NCBI GenBank assembly: GCA_023150295.1
Contig: JAKLLE010000009.1
Location: forward strand, 1-64,000
DNA: 64,000 nucleotides
Direction: 5' to 3'
Source: Giesbergeria sp.
Lineage (GTDB): Bacteria; Pseudomonadota; Gammaproteobacteria; Burkholderiales; Burkholderiaceae_C
The translations under genes and the position numbers were made by a program. Each line of letters begins with the position of its first letter. Position 1 is the stretch's first letter. Below the pieces are notes generated by a model. That model was not told the origin of the DNA and did no database searches. It worked only from the letters and a program-made list of their open reading frames with translations. Below are positions 28,745 to 38,803 of the stretch, one piece after another.

Positions 28745-29938
28745 ATGAAGATTGAAACCATCCGCTTGCGCAACTACAAGGCATTTCGTGAAGTCAACTT
28801 GACCGATTTGCCTGGATTTCTGGTCGTCGTGGGTGCCAATGGCGCTGGCAAGACCACACTGTTCGATGTGTTTGGTTTTCTGCACGATTGCCTGAAAGGT
28901 AGCGTGCGCACGGCGCTGGATAAGCGGGGACGCTTTCGTGAGGTTTTGAGTCGGGGGTGCGATCCCGAAAAAGACTCCATCGTTATCGAAATTCAGTACC
29001 GCATGGAGATCACAGACAAAGAGCGTCTGGTCACCTACACGGTGGAAATCGGCGAAGTGAGCGGCCAGCCTGTGGTGCTGCGCGAAATCCTGCGTTACAA
29101 GCGTGGGCGCCATGGAAAACCATTCCACTTCATGGACTTCATACGCGGCGATGGTTACGCCATCGTCAACGAAGAGGACTTCACCAAATCCGAAGAAGAA
29201 CTGGAGCGAGAGCCCCAGAGAGTGTCCCCCGATGCATTGGCGATTAAGGGGCTGGGGCAGTTCGAGCGTTTCAAGGCCGCCAATGCCTTCCGTCAATTGA
29301 TCGAACACTGGCATGTGTCGGATTTCCACATCAGTGCGGCACGCGGACGTAAAGATGCATCTGGTGATTCAGAGCACCTGAGCGAATCAGGCGATAACCT
29401 GCCTCTGGTGGCGCGCACGCTGAATGAACTTCACCCAGAGGTGTTCAGACGCATTCTGGACATCATGGCCCGGCGCGTGCCTGGGGTGGCCGCTGTCGAA
29501 CCGATGCTGATGGACGATGGCTATCTGTCCTTGCGATTCCAGGATGGTTCTTTCAAGACGCCATTCCTTGATCGTTACGTGTCTGACGGAACGATCAAGA
29601 TGTTTGCCTACCTGGTGCTATTGCACGATCCCAGCCCACACCCGCTGTTGTGCGTGGAAGAGCCCGAGAATCAGCTCTATCCGACGCTCATGGGCGCTCT
29701 GGCCGAAGAGTTTCGCGCATACGCAAATCGCGGGGGTCAGGTCTTTGTGTCCACGCACTCTCCCGATTTCCTGAACGCCATTGAACTGGAGGAAGCCTGC
29801 TGGCTGGTCAAGCGCAATGGCCAAACAGAGATCCACCGTGCCAAAGACAATCCACAGGTGGCTGCCTATATGGCCGAAGGAGATCAATTGGGCTACCTCT
29901 GGAAAGAGGGATTTTTCGATGGTGCTGATCCGCAATGA
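28745..29938 (+). CDS. OLD/RecF-like AAA ATPase, candidate defence gene
   Basis: This 397-residue ABC-type ATPase opens MKIETIRLRNYKAFREVNL. Walker A is GANGAGKTT (residues 33-41), there is an SDGTIKMFAYL signature-like motif, Walker B is LLCVEEPENQLYP, and the switch histidine is in VFVSTHSPDF. It lacks long coiled coils and belongs to the AAA_15/AAA_21 group used in OLD, PARIS and AbiL defence systems. It overlaps the next gene by four bases, forming a two-gene ATPase-Toprim unit between dinG and housekeeping genes. Confidence 0.8.
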   Translation: MKIETIRLRNYKAFREVNLTDLPGFLVVVGANGAGKTTLFDVFGFLHDCLKGSVRTALDKRGRFREVLSRGCDPEKDSIVIEIQYRMEITDKERLVTYTVEIGEVSGQPVVLREILRYKRGRHGKPFHFMDFIRGDGYAIVNEEDFTKSEEELEREPQRVSPDALAIKGLGQFERFKAANAFRQLIEHWHVSDFHISAARGRKDASGDSEHLSESGDNLPLVARTLNELHPEVFRRILDIMARRVPGVAAVEPMLMDDGYLSLRFQDGSFKTPFLDRYVSDGTIKMFAYLVLLHDPSPHPLLCVEEPENQLYPTLMGALAEEFRAYANRGGQVFVSTHSPDFLNAIELEEACWLVKRNGQTEIHRAKDNPQVAAYMAEGDQLGYLWKEGFFDGADPQ

Positions 29939-30510
29939 AAGAAATCGTCTTTCTAGTTGAAGGGGAAGCCGAGCGGTACCTTCTGGATGCATTTCTTCCA
30001 CGCGTACTTCCTGAAGGCATTGGCTTTCGGGTCATTCCGTTCCAGGGCAAGCAAGACATGGAAAAACGCATGGCCTTGCGGATTCGGGGATATATCAACC
30101 CGCAGGCACGCTTTCTCATTCTGCGTGACCAAGATAGCCACGCCAACTGTGTGGCGCTCAAGAATTCCTTGCTTGAGCGCTGCATTGGCACCCGGCGAGA
30201 GGCACATTGTCTCGTCCGGATTGCCTGCACCGAATTGGAGACGTTCTATCTGGCCGATCTGGCTGCTGTGTCCCAAGCGCTCGACATCCCCGGACTGGAG
30301 CGACAACAACTCAAGAGCAAGTTTCGAAACCCGGACAGTCTGGGCAGCCCGAGCATTGAGCTTCGGGCCTTGACCAAGAACCGCTATGACAAACGATCCG
30401 GATCGGCACAAATTGGTCGATATCTGGCACTGGACAACACCCGCTCGGCCAGTTTTCGTCACTTCGTGATCGGAATCCAGCGCCTGTGCGCTGACTTGCT
30501 TGCAGATTGA
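29935..30510 (+). CDS. DUF4276 Toprim-like protein, partner of the AAA ATPase
   Basis: This 191-residue DUF4276 protein has a Toprim-like core: the glutamate is in FLVEGEAER (residues 6-14) and the acidic pair is in ILRDQDSH (about residues 60-67). With the overlapping ATPase gene it resembles a split OLD-type module, in which ATP sensing controls a Toprim nuclease. PARIS and AbiL have the same logic but other Toprim families (DUF4435, RloB-like). An anti-phage function is inference. Confidence 0.75.
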   Translation: MKEIVFLVEGEAERYLLDAFLPRVLPEGIGFRVIPFQGKQDMEKRMALRIRGYINPQARFLILRDQDSHANCVALKNSLLERCIGTRREAHCLVRIACTELETFYLADLAAVSQALDIPGLERQQLKSKFRNPDSLGSPSIELRALTKNRYDKRSGSAQIGRYLALDNTRSASFRHFVIGIQRLCADLLAD

Positions 30511-30605
30511 CTGGTTGTCGCAAAAGCTGACAGCTTGTTCGAGGTGGCGTAATTGGCCAGGAAATTGACACCAATCACCACAACAACACCACGGAGGAAA
30601 ACCCC

Positions 30606-30962
30606 ATGCCCCACACGGTACCCGCCTGCCCCCAATGCGGCCAAGAGAACACCTACCCCGATGGCGACAACTACATCTGCCCCGACTGCGGGCACGAATG
30701 GCCCCAGGCCGCCGCCGCCAGTGCCGACGACGAGGCCACCAGCGACGGCGTGGTGCGCGACGCCAACGGCAACCCGCTGCAGGACGGTGACGCCGTGATC
30801 CTGGTGAAAGACCTCAAGGTCAAGGGCTCCTCGTCCACGTTGAAGAAGGGCACGAAGATCAAAAGCATCCGCCTGGTGGACGGCGCCGACGGCCACAACG
30901 TGGACTGCAAGACCGACCTGGGAAGCATGCTGCTCAAGTCCGAGTTCCTCAAGAAGGCCTGA
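30606..30962 (+). CDS. phnA: PhnA/YjdM family zinc-ribbon protein
   Basis: This 118-residue protein opens with a zinc ribbon, [10 protein letters not shown] and CPDCGHEW, followed by the conserved PhnA domain with [13 protein letters not shown] and the ending KSEFLKK. It is named for its place in the E. coli phosphonate operon, but its function is unsettled. A GGAGG site precedes ATG 30606. It stands alone here, with no phn genes near. Confidence 0.88.
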   Translation: MPHTVPACPQCGQENTYPDGDNYICPDCGHEWPQAAAASADDEATSDGVVRDANGNPLQDGDAVILVKDLKVKGSSSTLKKGTKIKSIRLVDGADGHNVDCKTDLGSMLLKSEFLKKA

Positions 30963-30969
30963 AACCCCG

Positions 30970-31593
30970 ATGCCCGCGCCCATCGCCGTCATCGACTTCG
31001 AGACCACCGGCAGCACGCCCGCCCAGGGCGCGCGCGCCACCGAGGTGGCCATCGTGTTGGTGGAGGGCGGGCAGGTGGTGGGGCAGTTCCAGAGCCTGAT
31101 GAACGCCGGGGTGCGCATTCCGCCGTTCATCACACAGCTCACCGGCATCACCAATGCCATGGTGGCCGATGCGCCGCCGGCCGCCGAGGTCATGGCGCAG
31201 GCGCGGCAGTTTGTGGGCGATGTGCCGCTGGTAGCGCACAACGCGCCGTTCGACCGGGGCTTCTGGCAGGCCGAGCTGGCGCGTGCCGGTTGCGATGCGC
31301 CGCAGCCCTTTGCCTGCACGGTGCGGCTTTCGCGCCGCCTGTACCCCGAGGCGCCCAACCACCAGCTCGGTACGCTGGCGCGCTTTCACCAGTTGCCCAG
31401 CGCGGGCCGCGCACACCGGGCGCTGGCCGATGCGCAAGTGACGGCGGCACTGCTGCTGCGCATGCAGGAGGATCTGGTCGAGCGCTGGGGCGTGACTGCG
31501 CCGGACTTTGGTTTTTTGCTGGCGCTGCAGGCCTGCCCCAAGGCGCGGCTGGCGCGGTTTCTGCAGTCAAACACCCTGGGCATGGCGGGTTGA
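30970..31593 (+). CDS. DnaQ-like 3'-5' exonuclease
   Basis: This 207-residue DEDDh exonuclease has its catalytic residues in VIDFETTG (residues 7-14), HNAPFDRGF (about residues 89-97) and HRALADAQV (about residues 147-155). This is the epsilon-subunit fold used for proofreading and repair. It follows phnA by seven bases, so they may be cotranscribed. It is shorter than DNA polymerase III epsilon and probably acts alone. Confidence 0.85.
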   Translation: MPAPIAVIDFETTGSTPAQGARATEVAIVLVEGGQVVGQFQSLMNAGVRIPPFITQLTGITNAMVADAPPAAEVMAQARQFVGDVPLVAHNAPFDRGFWQAELARAGCDAPQPFACTVRLSRRLYPEAPNHQLGTLARFHQLPSAGRAHRALADAQVTAALLLRMQEDLVERWGVTAPDFGFLLALQACPKARLARFLQSNTLGMAG

Positions 31594-31668
31594 GGCGACC
31601 GGGGCTGCACGCTGTCACGGTCTGCCGATACAGTGGAGCCCTTGTTTTATTCAACAGCAGGTGTTTCC

Positions 31669-32250
31669 ATGGTGATTCTGGTTCTGGGCCTGGTGCTCTT
31701 TCTAGGGGTGCATTCGGTGCGCATCGTGGCCGATGGCTGGCGCACGCAGATGCGTGCGCGCCTGGGCGAAGGTGCCTGGAAGGGGCTGTACTCGGTGGTG
31801 TCGATCGTGGGCCTGGGGCTGGTGGTCTGGGGCTATGGGCTGGCACGGCAGGAGCCGGTGCTGCTGTGGAACCCGCCCGTGGCCATGCGGCACATGGCAT
31901 CGCTGTTCACGCTGGTCGCGTTTGTGCTGCTGCTGGCAGCCTATGTGCCGCGCAATGTGTTCAAAGCGCGGCTGCACCACCCCATGGTGTTGGCGGTCAA
32001 GACCTGGGCGCTGGGGCACCTGATCTCCAACGGCAACCTGGCCGATGTGGCGCTGTTTGGCGGCTTTTTGCTGTGGGCGGTGCTGGACTTCCGCGCCGCG
32101 CGCCAGCGCGACCGGGCCCTGGGCACCAGCTACCCCAGCGGCACGCTGGCGGGCACCGGCATCACCGTGGTGCTGGGGGGCGTGGCCTGGGCGGCATTTG
32201 CCTTCTGGGGCCATGCGCTGCTGATTGGCATCTCGCCACTGGGACGCTAA
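31669..32250 (+). CDS. NnrU family membrane protein
   Basis: This 193-residue protein has about six hydrophobic segments and the NnrU features HSVRI near the N-terminus, then NPPVAMRH and HPMVLAVKTWALGHL. NnrU proteins were linked to nitric oxide or nitrite reduction in other bacteria, but the mechanism is unknown. ATG 31669 is preferred over an in-frame start at 31633 because it opens on the first membrane segment. Confidence 0.8.
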   Translation: MVILVLGLVLFLGVHSVRIVADGWRTQMRARLGEGAWKGLYSVVSIVGLGLVVWGYGLARQEPVLLWNPPVAMRHMASLFTLVAFVLLLAAYVPRNVFKARLHHPMVLAVKTWALGHLISNGNLADVALFGGFLLWAVLDFRAARQRDRALGTSYPSGTLAGTGITVVLGGVAWAAFAFWGHALLIGISPLGR

Positions 32251-32281
32251 GCTGGACACCCCGACGCGCAAGGAGTTTTCC

Positions 32282-32458
32282 ATGAAAGGCAATTTTGCAG
32301 GCCTGGTTCTGGTGGTGGTGGGCAGCTTCATGCTGCTGACCAACCTGGGCATCATCGACGTGAGCGTGCGCGAGCTGCTACACACCTGGTGGCCGGTGGT
32401 GCTGATTGGCGTGGGCGTGGCCCTGTTCGTGACGCCGGAGCGCATCAAGAAGAAGTGA
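32282..32458 (+). CDS. small two-pass membrane protein (LiaF/DUF5668-like)
   Basis: This 58-residue protein has two hydrophobic helices separated by a short loop (VRELLHTWWPVVLIGVG) and a lysine-rich end. It resembles the transmembrane module of LiaF-like proteins. A strong AAGGAG site precedes ATG 32282. No function can be stated. Confidence 0.7.
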   Translation: MKGNFAGLVLVVVGSFMLLTNLGIIDVSVRELLHTWWPVVLIGVGVALFVTPERIKKK

Positions 32459-32480
32459 AGGCTGGACAGCCCAGCGCTGG

Positions 32481-32520
32481 TTTGCTATTGTATTTATAGC
32501 TACCAGCGCTTATATTCATT
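32481..32520 (+). repeat. dispersed AT-rich repeat, partial copy
   Basis: TTTGCTATTGTATTTATAGC followed by TACCAGCGCTTATATTC has the dyad and GCGCT blocks of the family. It lies just before the NlpC/P60 gene. Confidence 0.55.
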
Positions 32521-32526
32521 GCCTTC

Positions 32527-33042
32527 ATGCCCATTTCTGCCTCAAATTCCTCTGTCACCCGCGTGCCCGCCATGCTCGCACTGGCGGCGGCCTTGCTGCT
32601 GGGCGCCTGTGGCAGCGCGCCCCCGGCGCGGGTGGAGCCGTCGGCCTGGCCGGTTACGCCTTCGCTGTCGGACGAGCAGGCGCACGACATCGCCATCCAC
32701 GCACTGGGCTTGGTGGGCACGCCCTACCGCTACGGGGGCAACACGCCGGACACAGGCTTTGATTGCAGCGGCCTGATCGGCTACGTGTACCGCCAGCGCG
32801 TGGGCACACCGCCACCGCGCACCGTGGCCCAGCTGAACCAGTGGGGCCAACCCATAGACGCCAGCGAGCTGCGCACCGGCGACCTGGTGGTGTTTGGCCG
32901 GGGCCGCAGCCCCTCGCACGCAGGCATTTATGTGGGGGAGGGGCGGTTTGTGCATGCGCCCAGCACCGGCGGCACGGTGCGCCTGGACCATTTGCAGTCG
33001 CGCCACTGGTCCAACCAGAACCCGGCCTTCCGCAGGCCCTGA
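32527..33042 (+). CDS. NlpC/P60 family lipoprotein hydrolase
   Basis: This 171-residue cell-wall cysteine peptidase is likely to cut peptidoglycan stem peptides. It has a signal peptide with lipobox LLGAC, then the catalytic cysteine in DTGFDCSGL (about residue 79) and histidines in SHAGIYVG and RFVHAP. It is probably anchored in the outer membrane. It stands alone between the small membrane protein and aroG. Confidence 0.88.
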   Translation: MPISASNSSVTRVPAMLALAAALLLGACGSAPPARVEPSAWPVTPSLSDEQAHDIAIHALGLVGTPYRYGGNTPDTGFDCSGLIGYVYRQRVGTPPPRTVAQLNQWGQPIDASELRTGDLVVFGRGRSPSHAGIYVGEGRFVHAPSTGGTVRLDHLQSRHWSNQNPAFRRP

Positions 33043-33102
33043 GCGCCTGCTCTGAGCACGCGACAGCGGCCTGCAAGCCGTCCGCGCGACAATCGGGGGA
33101 TC

Positions 33103-34203
33103 ATGAACCACGTCCACCGCCCCGCCAGCGTGCCCAGCACGCACGACACCACCCGCATCGACGACACACGCATCAAGGCCGTGCGGCCCTTGATCACCCC
33201 GGCACTGCTGCAGGAATGGCTGCCCACGCCGGACAGCGCCCTGGCGCTGGTGGAAAGCAGCCGCGCCGCCATTTCGCGCGTGCTGCACGGGCAGGACGAC
33301 CGGCTCATCGTGGTGGTGGGGCCGTGCTCCATCCACGACCACGACCAGGCCATGGACTACGCCCGCCAGCTCAAGGCGCAGGCCGATGCGCTGCAGGACG
33401 ACCTGCTCGTGGTGATGCGCGTGTACTTCGAGAAGCCGCGCACCACCGTGGGCTGGAAGGGCTACATCAATGACCCGCACCTGGACGGCAGCTTTGCCAT
33501 CAACGAGGGGCTGGAGATGGCGCGCACGCTGCTGCTGGACGTTCTGGCGCTGGGCCTGCCGGTGGGTACCGAGTTTCTGGATCTGCTGTCGCCGCAGTTC
33601 ATCAGCGACCTGGTGAGCTGGGCCGCCATTGGCGCACGCACCACCGAGAGCCAGAGCCACCGCCAGCTCGCCAGCGGCCTGAGCTGCCCGGTGGGCTTCA
33701 AGAACGGCACCGACGGCGGCGTGAAGGTGGCCACCGACGCCATCCAGGCCGCGCAGTCCACCCACGCCTTCATGGGCATGACCAAGATGGGCCAGGCCGC
33801 CATTTTTGAGACGCGTGGCAACCAGGACTGCCACGTCATCCTGCGCGGTGGCAAGCAACCCAACTATCAAAAGGCCGATGTGGATGCCGCCTGCGCACTG
33901 CTGCAGGCGGCAGGCCTGCGTGAGCAGGTGATGATCGACGTATCGCACGCCAACAGCAGCAAGCAGCACCAGCGCCAGATCGTGGTGGCCCACGATGTGG
34001 CGGCCCAGATTGCCGCTGGCGATGCACGCATCACCGGCGTGATGATCGAAAGCCACCTGAACGAGGGCCGCCAGGACATCGTGCCCGGCCAGGCGCTGCG
34101 CCAGGGCGTGTCGGTGACCGACGCCTGCATCAGCATGGAACAGACCGTGCCCGTGTTGCAGGCCTTGGCCCAGGCGGTACGCACGCGCCGTGCAGGCCGC
34201 TGA
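33103..34203 (+). CDS. aroG: 3-deoxy-7-phosphoheptulonate synthase (class I)
   Basis: This 366-residue enzyme makes DAHP from phosphoenolpyruvate and erythrose 4-phosphate, the first step of aromatic amino-acid synthesis. Visible motifs are VVGPCSIHD, RVYFEKPRTTVGWKGY, and FKNGTDGGV. The catalytic lysine and metal ligands are in these and in RGG and DVSHANSSK. Which end product inhibits it (Phe, Tyr or Trp type) cannot be read here, so the aroG symbol is generic. Confidence 0.92.
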   Translation: MNHVHRPASVPSTHDTTRIDDTRIKAVRPLITPALLQEWLPTPDSALALVESSRAAISRVLHGQDDRLIVVVGPCSIHDHDQAMDYARQLKAQADALQDDLLVVMRVYFEKPRTTVGWKGYINDPHLDGSFAINEGLEMARTLLLDVLALGLPVGTEFLDLLSPQFISDLVSWAAIGARTTESQSHRQLASGLSCPVGFKNGTDGGVKVATDAIQAAQSTHAFMGMTKMGQAAIFETRGNQDCHVILRGGKQPNYQKADVDAACALLQAAGLREQVMIDVSHANSSKQHQRQIVVAHDVAAQIAAGDARITGVMIESHLNEGRQDIVPGQALRQGVSVTDACISMEQTVPVLQALAQAVRTRRAGR

Positions 34204-34373
34204 GAGGCAGATCGCCTTTGGCCCACGGATGGCGGAACCGGAGCGAAACGGGTAGCATGACGTAAGCATTTGTGACAACACAGAATGTGAAACTGTGATG
34301 AATCCTCTGAGCCCACCTTTCACGCTGGGCCTTCCCGTCTGTGGCACCGCGCCGATGGGCGCGTGAGTAACCC

Positions 34374-37300
34374 ATGACCGACGCTCTGGATCAGCCACCA
34401 CCACCCGCCTCGCCGGAGGTACAGGATCCGGCCGAGGCCTTGCGCATTTCCGAAGAGCGCCTGACCCTGGTGGCACGCGCCACCACCGACACGGTGTGGG
34501 ACTGGAATGTGAGCACCAACGCCCTGTGGTGGGGTGGGCGCTTTCGCGAAGTGCTGGGTCTGCCGCACTACACCAAGGTGCCCCACACCGATGCCTTCGT
34601 TGCACGCCTGCACCCCGAGGACCGCGAGCGTGTGGTGTCCTCGCTGCAGGCCACCGTGCAAGGCAGCGCCGACACCTGGGAGTGCGAATACCGCATCCGC
34701 CATGAAGACGGCCACTACCTCTGGATGCTGGACCGGGGCTTTGTGATCCGCGATGCTCAAGGCCAGGCCCTGCGCATGGTGGGCGGCATGGCCGACATCA
34801 GCGAGCGCAAGCTGGTGGCCCAGGAAGAAGCCCAGGAAGCCCAGGTGCACGCCGAACTGGTGCGCGTGCAGCAGCGCATTTCGTCCCTGGAGCTGGGCCT
34901 GCCCGAGGTGCTGCAGCATGTGGCACAGACGGCACTGAACATCTGCCAGGCCGAAGGGGCCTTGCTGGAGCTGCTCGAAGGCGACCAACTGGTGGCCCAG
35001 GCGGCGGTGGGACAGCTGGTGCGCACACCCGGCAGTGCATTGCCCCTGCACAGCAGCCTGTTGTGGCCTGAACTGAGCCAAGGCAGGCCGGTGCTGTGCA
35101 ACGACACAGCCGCCCAGGGCTGGAATCTAGGGGATGACCCCCTGCGCCAGCAGGTGCGGTCGGTGCTGGCGGCACCGCTGGTGTGCGACGACACCGTGGT
35201 GGGCACGCTCAAGGCCACCTCCAGCCGCACAGACAGCTTCAGCCCCCGGCACCTGGCGCATTTGCAGATCCTGGCCCAAAGCCTGGGGGCCATGTTGCGC
35301 CTGCGCCAGGTGGCGGCGCAGTTGCGCGAATCCGAGCAGCAGTACAAGCTCCTGTTCGACATGCACCCCCAGCCCATGTGGGTGCGCGCCGACGACCCCA
35401 GCCTGCGCTTTCTGGCCGTCAATCAGGCCATGCAGGCGCAGTACGGTTACAGCGCGCAGGAACTGCTGCGCATGGGCACGGCCGACCTGTGGCTGCCCGA
35501 GGAGCGCGCGCAGCGCAGCGCCGAAGTGAGAAACTACCCCCACGACCAAGCGCATAACGGCCTGCTGCACCGGCACCGCCGCAAGGACGGCTCGGTGTGC
35601 GAGATGGAGATCTCCTCGCGCGGTATTGTCTTCAACGGCCAACCGGCGCGCCAGGTCATGGCCACCGACGTGACCGAGCGCCAGCAGACCCAGCGCGAGC
35701 TCAGCCGCCTGGCACGCGCCCAAAGCATGCTCAGCAGTTGCAACGAGGCCCTGGTGCGTGCCACCTCCGAAACCACATTGCTGCAGGAGGTATGCCGCAT
35801 GGTGGTGGAGATGGGGGGTTACCGGCTGGGTTGGGTGGGTTTTGCACAGAATGATGCACAGCGCTCCATCCAGATCGTTGCCCACGCGGGCGAGGGCAGC
35901 GACTACCTGGAGCAACTGGACCCGTCCTGGTCGGAGCACCATCCGCGCGGCCAGGGTCCGGCCGGCCTGACCGTGCGCAGCGGCCACAGCGTCATCGTAC
36001 GCGACGTGGCCAGCACCACGCTGCAGGCCGACTGGGCCGATCGCATGGTGGGTCAGGGCTTCCACGGGGTGATGGCACTGCCCCTGCGCGCGGCGGGGCA
36101 CACGTTTGGCCTGCTGTACCTGTACGCCCCTGAAGTGCTGCTCATCGGCACCGAAGAAGAGGCCTTGATGCAGCAACTGGCCGACGACCTGGCCTTTGGC
36201 ATCATGAGCCTGCGAGCACGCAGGGAACAACAGCAGTTGCAGGCCTCGGTACTCAAGATGGCTGCGGCCGTTTCGGCCACCACCGGGGCCGAGTTCTTTG
36301 TGCAACTGGCGCGCAACATGGGCGAGGCCCTGGGCGCCCAAGTGGCATGCGTGGCCCGCCTGGTTCCAGGCAGGCAGACGGGCGATGCGCCCCGGGTGCT
36401 GGCCTTGGCGCTGGTGGTGGATGGCAAGCTGTCCGACAGCGTGGAATACGCGCTGGAAGGCACACCCAGCATGGAGCTGCTGCTGCAAAAGCAATACGTG
36501 GTGCAGAGCGGGCTGTCGCAGCGCTACCCCCAGGCACCCATCGTGCAAAAGGTGCAGGCCCAGGGCTACGCCGGGCAGCAGTTGGTGGACGCCTCGGGAA
36601 AGCCCACAGGCATGATTTTTGTGCTGTTTCGCCAGCCGCTGGCCAACGCCGATTTCGTGGCCACCACGCTGCAGATTTTTGCCACCCGCGCAGGCGCCGA
36701 AATCGAACGCCAGGCCACCGATGTGCGGGTGCGGCACCAGGCCTCGCTGCTGGACAAGGCGCAGGATGCCATCGTCGAGCGTGACCTGCAGCACCGCATC
36801 ATCTACTGGAACCAGGGAGCAGAGCGCCTGTACGGCTGGAGTGCCGCACAGGCCCAGGGACGCCAGGCCGATGCCCTGATGTACGGTGACACCGCCGCCT
36901 TCGAACACGCCACCACCACGGTGCTGACCCGTGGCGAATGGTCGGGCGAGATCAGCGTGCGCCACCGGGATGGACACACCATCGAGGCCGAGGGGCGCTG
37001 GACCCTGGTGCTGGACGACAAGGGACGGCCCGAATCCATCCTGGAGATCAACACCGACATCCGCCAGCGCAAGGCCAAGGACCGCGAGATCCAGCGCCTG
37101 GCGTTCTACGACACCCTCACCGGCCTGCCCAACCGCATGCTGCTGCTGGACCGCATGCAGCATGCCCTTGGCAACGCCATACGCCAGCACCAGGGCGGGG
37201 CGCTGCTGTTCATTGACCTGGACAACTTCAAGACCCTCAACGACACCCTGGGGCACGACAAGGGCGACCTGCTGCTGCAACAGGTGGCGCAGCGCCTGAA

Positions 37301-38404
37301 CACCTGCGTGCGCAGCGTGGATACCGTGGCGCGCCTGGGCGGCGACGAGTTCGTGGTCATGCTCGAAGGCCTGAGCGCGGACGCGCAGGCGCTGGTGATG
37401 GAGGCCCGTGGCGTGGGCGAGAAGATCCTGACCCAGCTCGGCCAGCCCTACGCCCTGGCAGGCTACCACTACCGCAGCACGCCCAGCATCGGCATCGTGC
37501 CCTTCCTGGGGCCGCAGACCAGCGTGCTGGAACTGCTCAAGCAGGCCGATCTGGCCATGTACCAGGCCAAATCGGCCGGGCGCAACACGCTGCGCTTTTT
37601 CGACCCGGAAATGCAGGCGGCGGTAAGCGCCCGTGCCACCCTGGAAGACGACCTGCGCCATGCGCTGGCGTTCGAGCAGTTCTTGCTGCATTTCCAGCCC
37701 CAGGTGGACCAGAACGGCCGCTTTGTGGGGGTGGAGGCACTGGTGCGCTGGCACCACCCGGAACGCGGCCTGGTGTCCCCGCCCAGTTCATCCCGGTGGC
37801 CGAGGAAACCGGACTCATCCTGGCGCTGGGGCGCTGGGTGCTGCACTCGGCCTGCAAGCTGCTGGCGCGCTGGAAGGACGACCCGCAACTGAGCCACTTG
37901 ACGATGGCGGTCAACGTGAGTTCACAGCAGTTCCACCATGAGAACTTTGTGGACGACGTGGCACGCGCGCTGGCGGTGAATGAAGTACCGGCCGACCGAC
38001 TCAAGCTGGAACTGACCGAAAGCCTGCTTGTGGATGATTTGGACACCACCATCGCCACCATGACCACCTTGCGCACGTTGGGGGTGCGTTTTTCGCTGGA
38101 CGACTTTGGCACCGGCTATTCCAGCCTGAGCTACCTCAAGCGCATGCCGCTGGACCAGATCAAGATCGACCAGAGCTTTGTGCGCGACCTGTTCTCGGAC
38201 CCGAACGACGAGGCCATCATCAACACCATCATCGCCCTGGGCCAGACCCTGGGGCTGGAGGTGATTGCCGAGGGCGTGGAAACCACCGAGCAGCACCTGT
38301 TGCTGGTCAAGGCCGGATGCCCGGCCTTCCAGGGCTATCTGTTCAGCAAGCCCATTCCAGCTGGCACGCTGGAACGCCTGCTGCGACTGCCCGTTAATTC
38401 CTGA
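34374..38404 (+). pseudogene. PAS/GAF-GGDEF-EAL signalling protein, split by a frameshift
   Basis: This is a large cyclic-di-GMP protein with PAS (about residues 35-150), GAF (180-310), PAS (325-440), two GAF-like domains (450-790), PAS (790-905), GGDEF (about residues 920-1080, motif RLGGDEF intact) and EAL. At about 37777-37781 the EAL domain loses its frame: GGCCTGGTGTCCCC runs into GCCCAG with one base missing, so the first frame ends at 37892. The rest (VAEETGLILALGRWVL to the end, with DDFGTGYSS and EGVET) continues in another frame to 38404. The diguanylate cyclase part may still work. A sequencing error in a short C run is equally possible. Confidence 0.85.
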
Positions 38405-38720
38405 AAAACCGCACATCCGTGCCTTGGTCCTGCTGCTGCGGGAGGTACCTGTGTGGGCGGATTTGGCGCGGCGCAGAGGTTTTCTGTAGTTGTTCTATAC
38501 AGCTATTGATTTAAATAGCAGTAGTAGTAGAGCAAGTCCTTTTGTGTGGATAAGCTGCTTTTGTTCAATCCCAACAATGGCTTGCGTACGGCAAGAGTCT
38601 GTGGGTGTCACAGGGTTTGCATCCCTGCCCACCATGAACAACCTGGCAAAGCCCATCGGTTCTGTGGACAAGTGCTTTGTTGTGCCAGAAGCGTCACCAG
38701 GTTTGTCCACAGGCGCGAAG
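38405..38720. other. non-coding region with DnaA-box-like sites and TAG trios
   Basis: No gene is convincing here. The region has a GCTAT dyad, a TAGCAGTAGTAGTAG run (38516-38530), a perfect DnaA box TGTGGATAA (38545-38553), TGTGGACAA (38663-38671) and TTGTCCACA (38703-38711). The same order recurs at about 42980-43180. Confidence 0.55.
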
Positions 38721-38732
38721 AAAGCACAAAGC

Positions 38733-38767
38733 AAAGCGCCACGCCTTTGGAGGGCGTGGCGCTTTGG
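38733..38767. terminator. strong hairpin terminator downstream of pagL
   Basis: AAAGCGCCACGCC and GGCGTGGCGCTTT pair around a short loop. On the minus strand the stem is followed by GCTTTGTGCTTTC, so it fits termination of the pagL-like gene. It may also end the plus-strand signalling gene. Confidence 0.75.
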
Positions 38768-38803
38768 CACAAAGGGGATGCGGTGACTTGTGCCACCGCC
38801 AGG

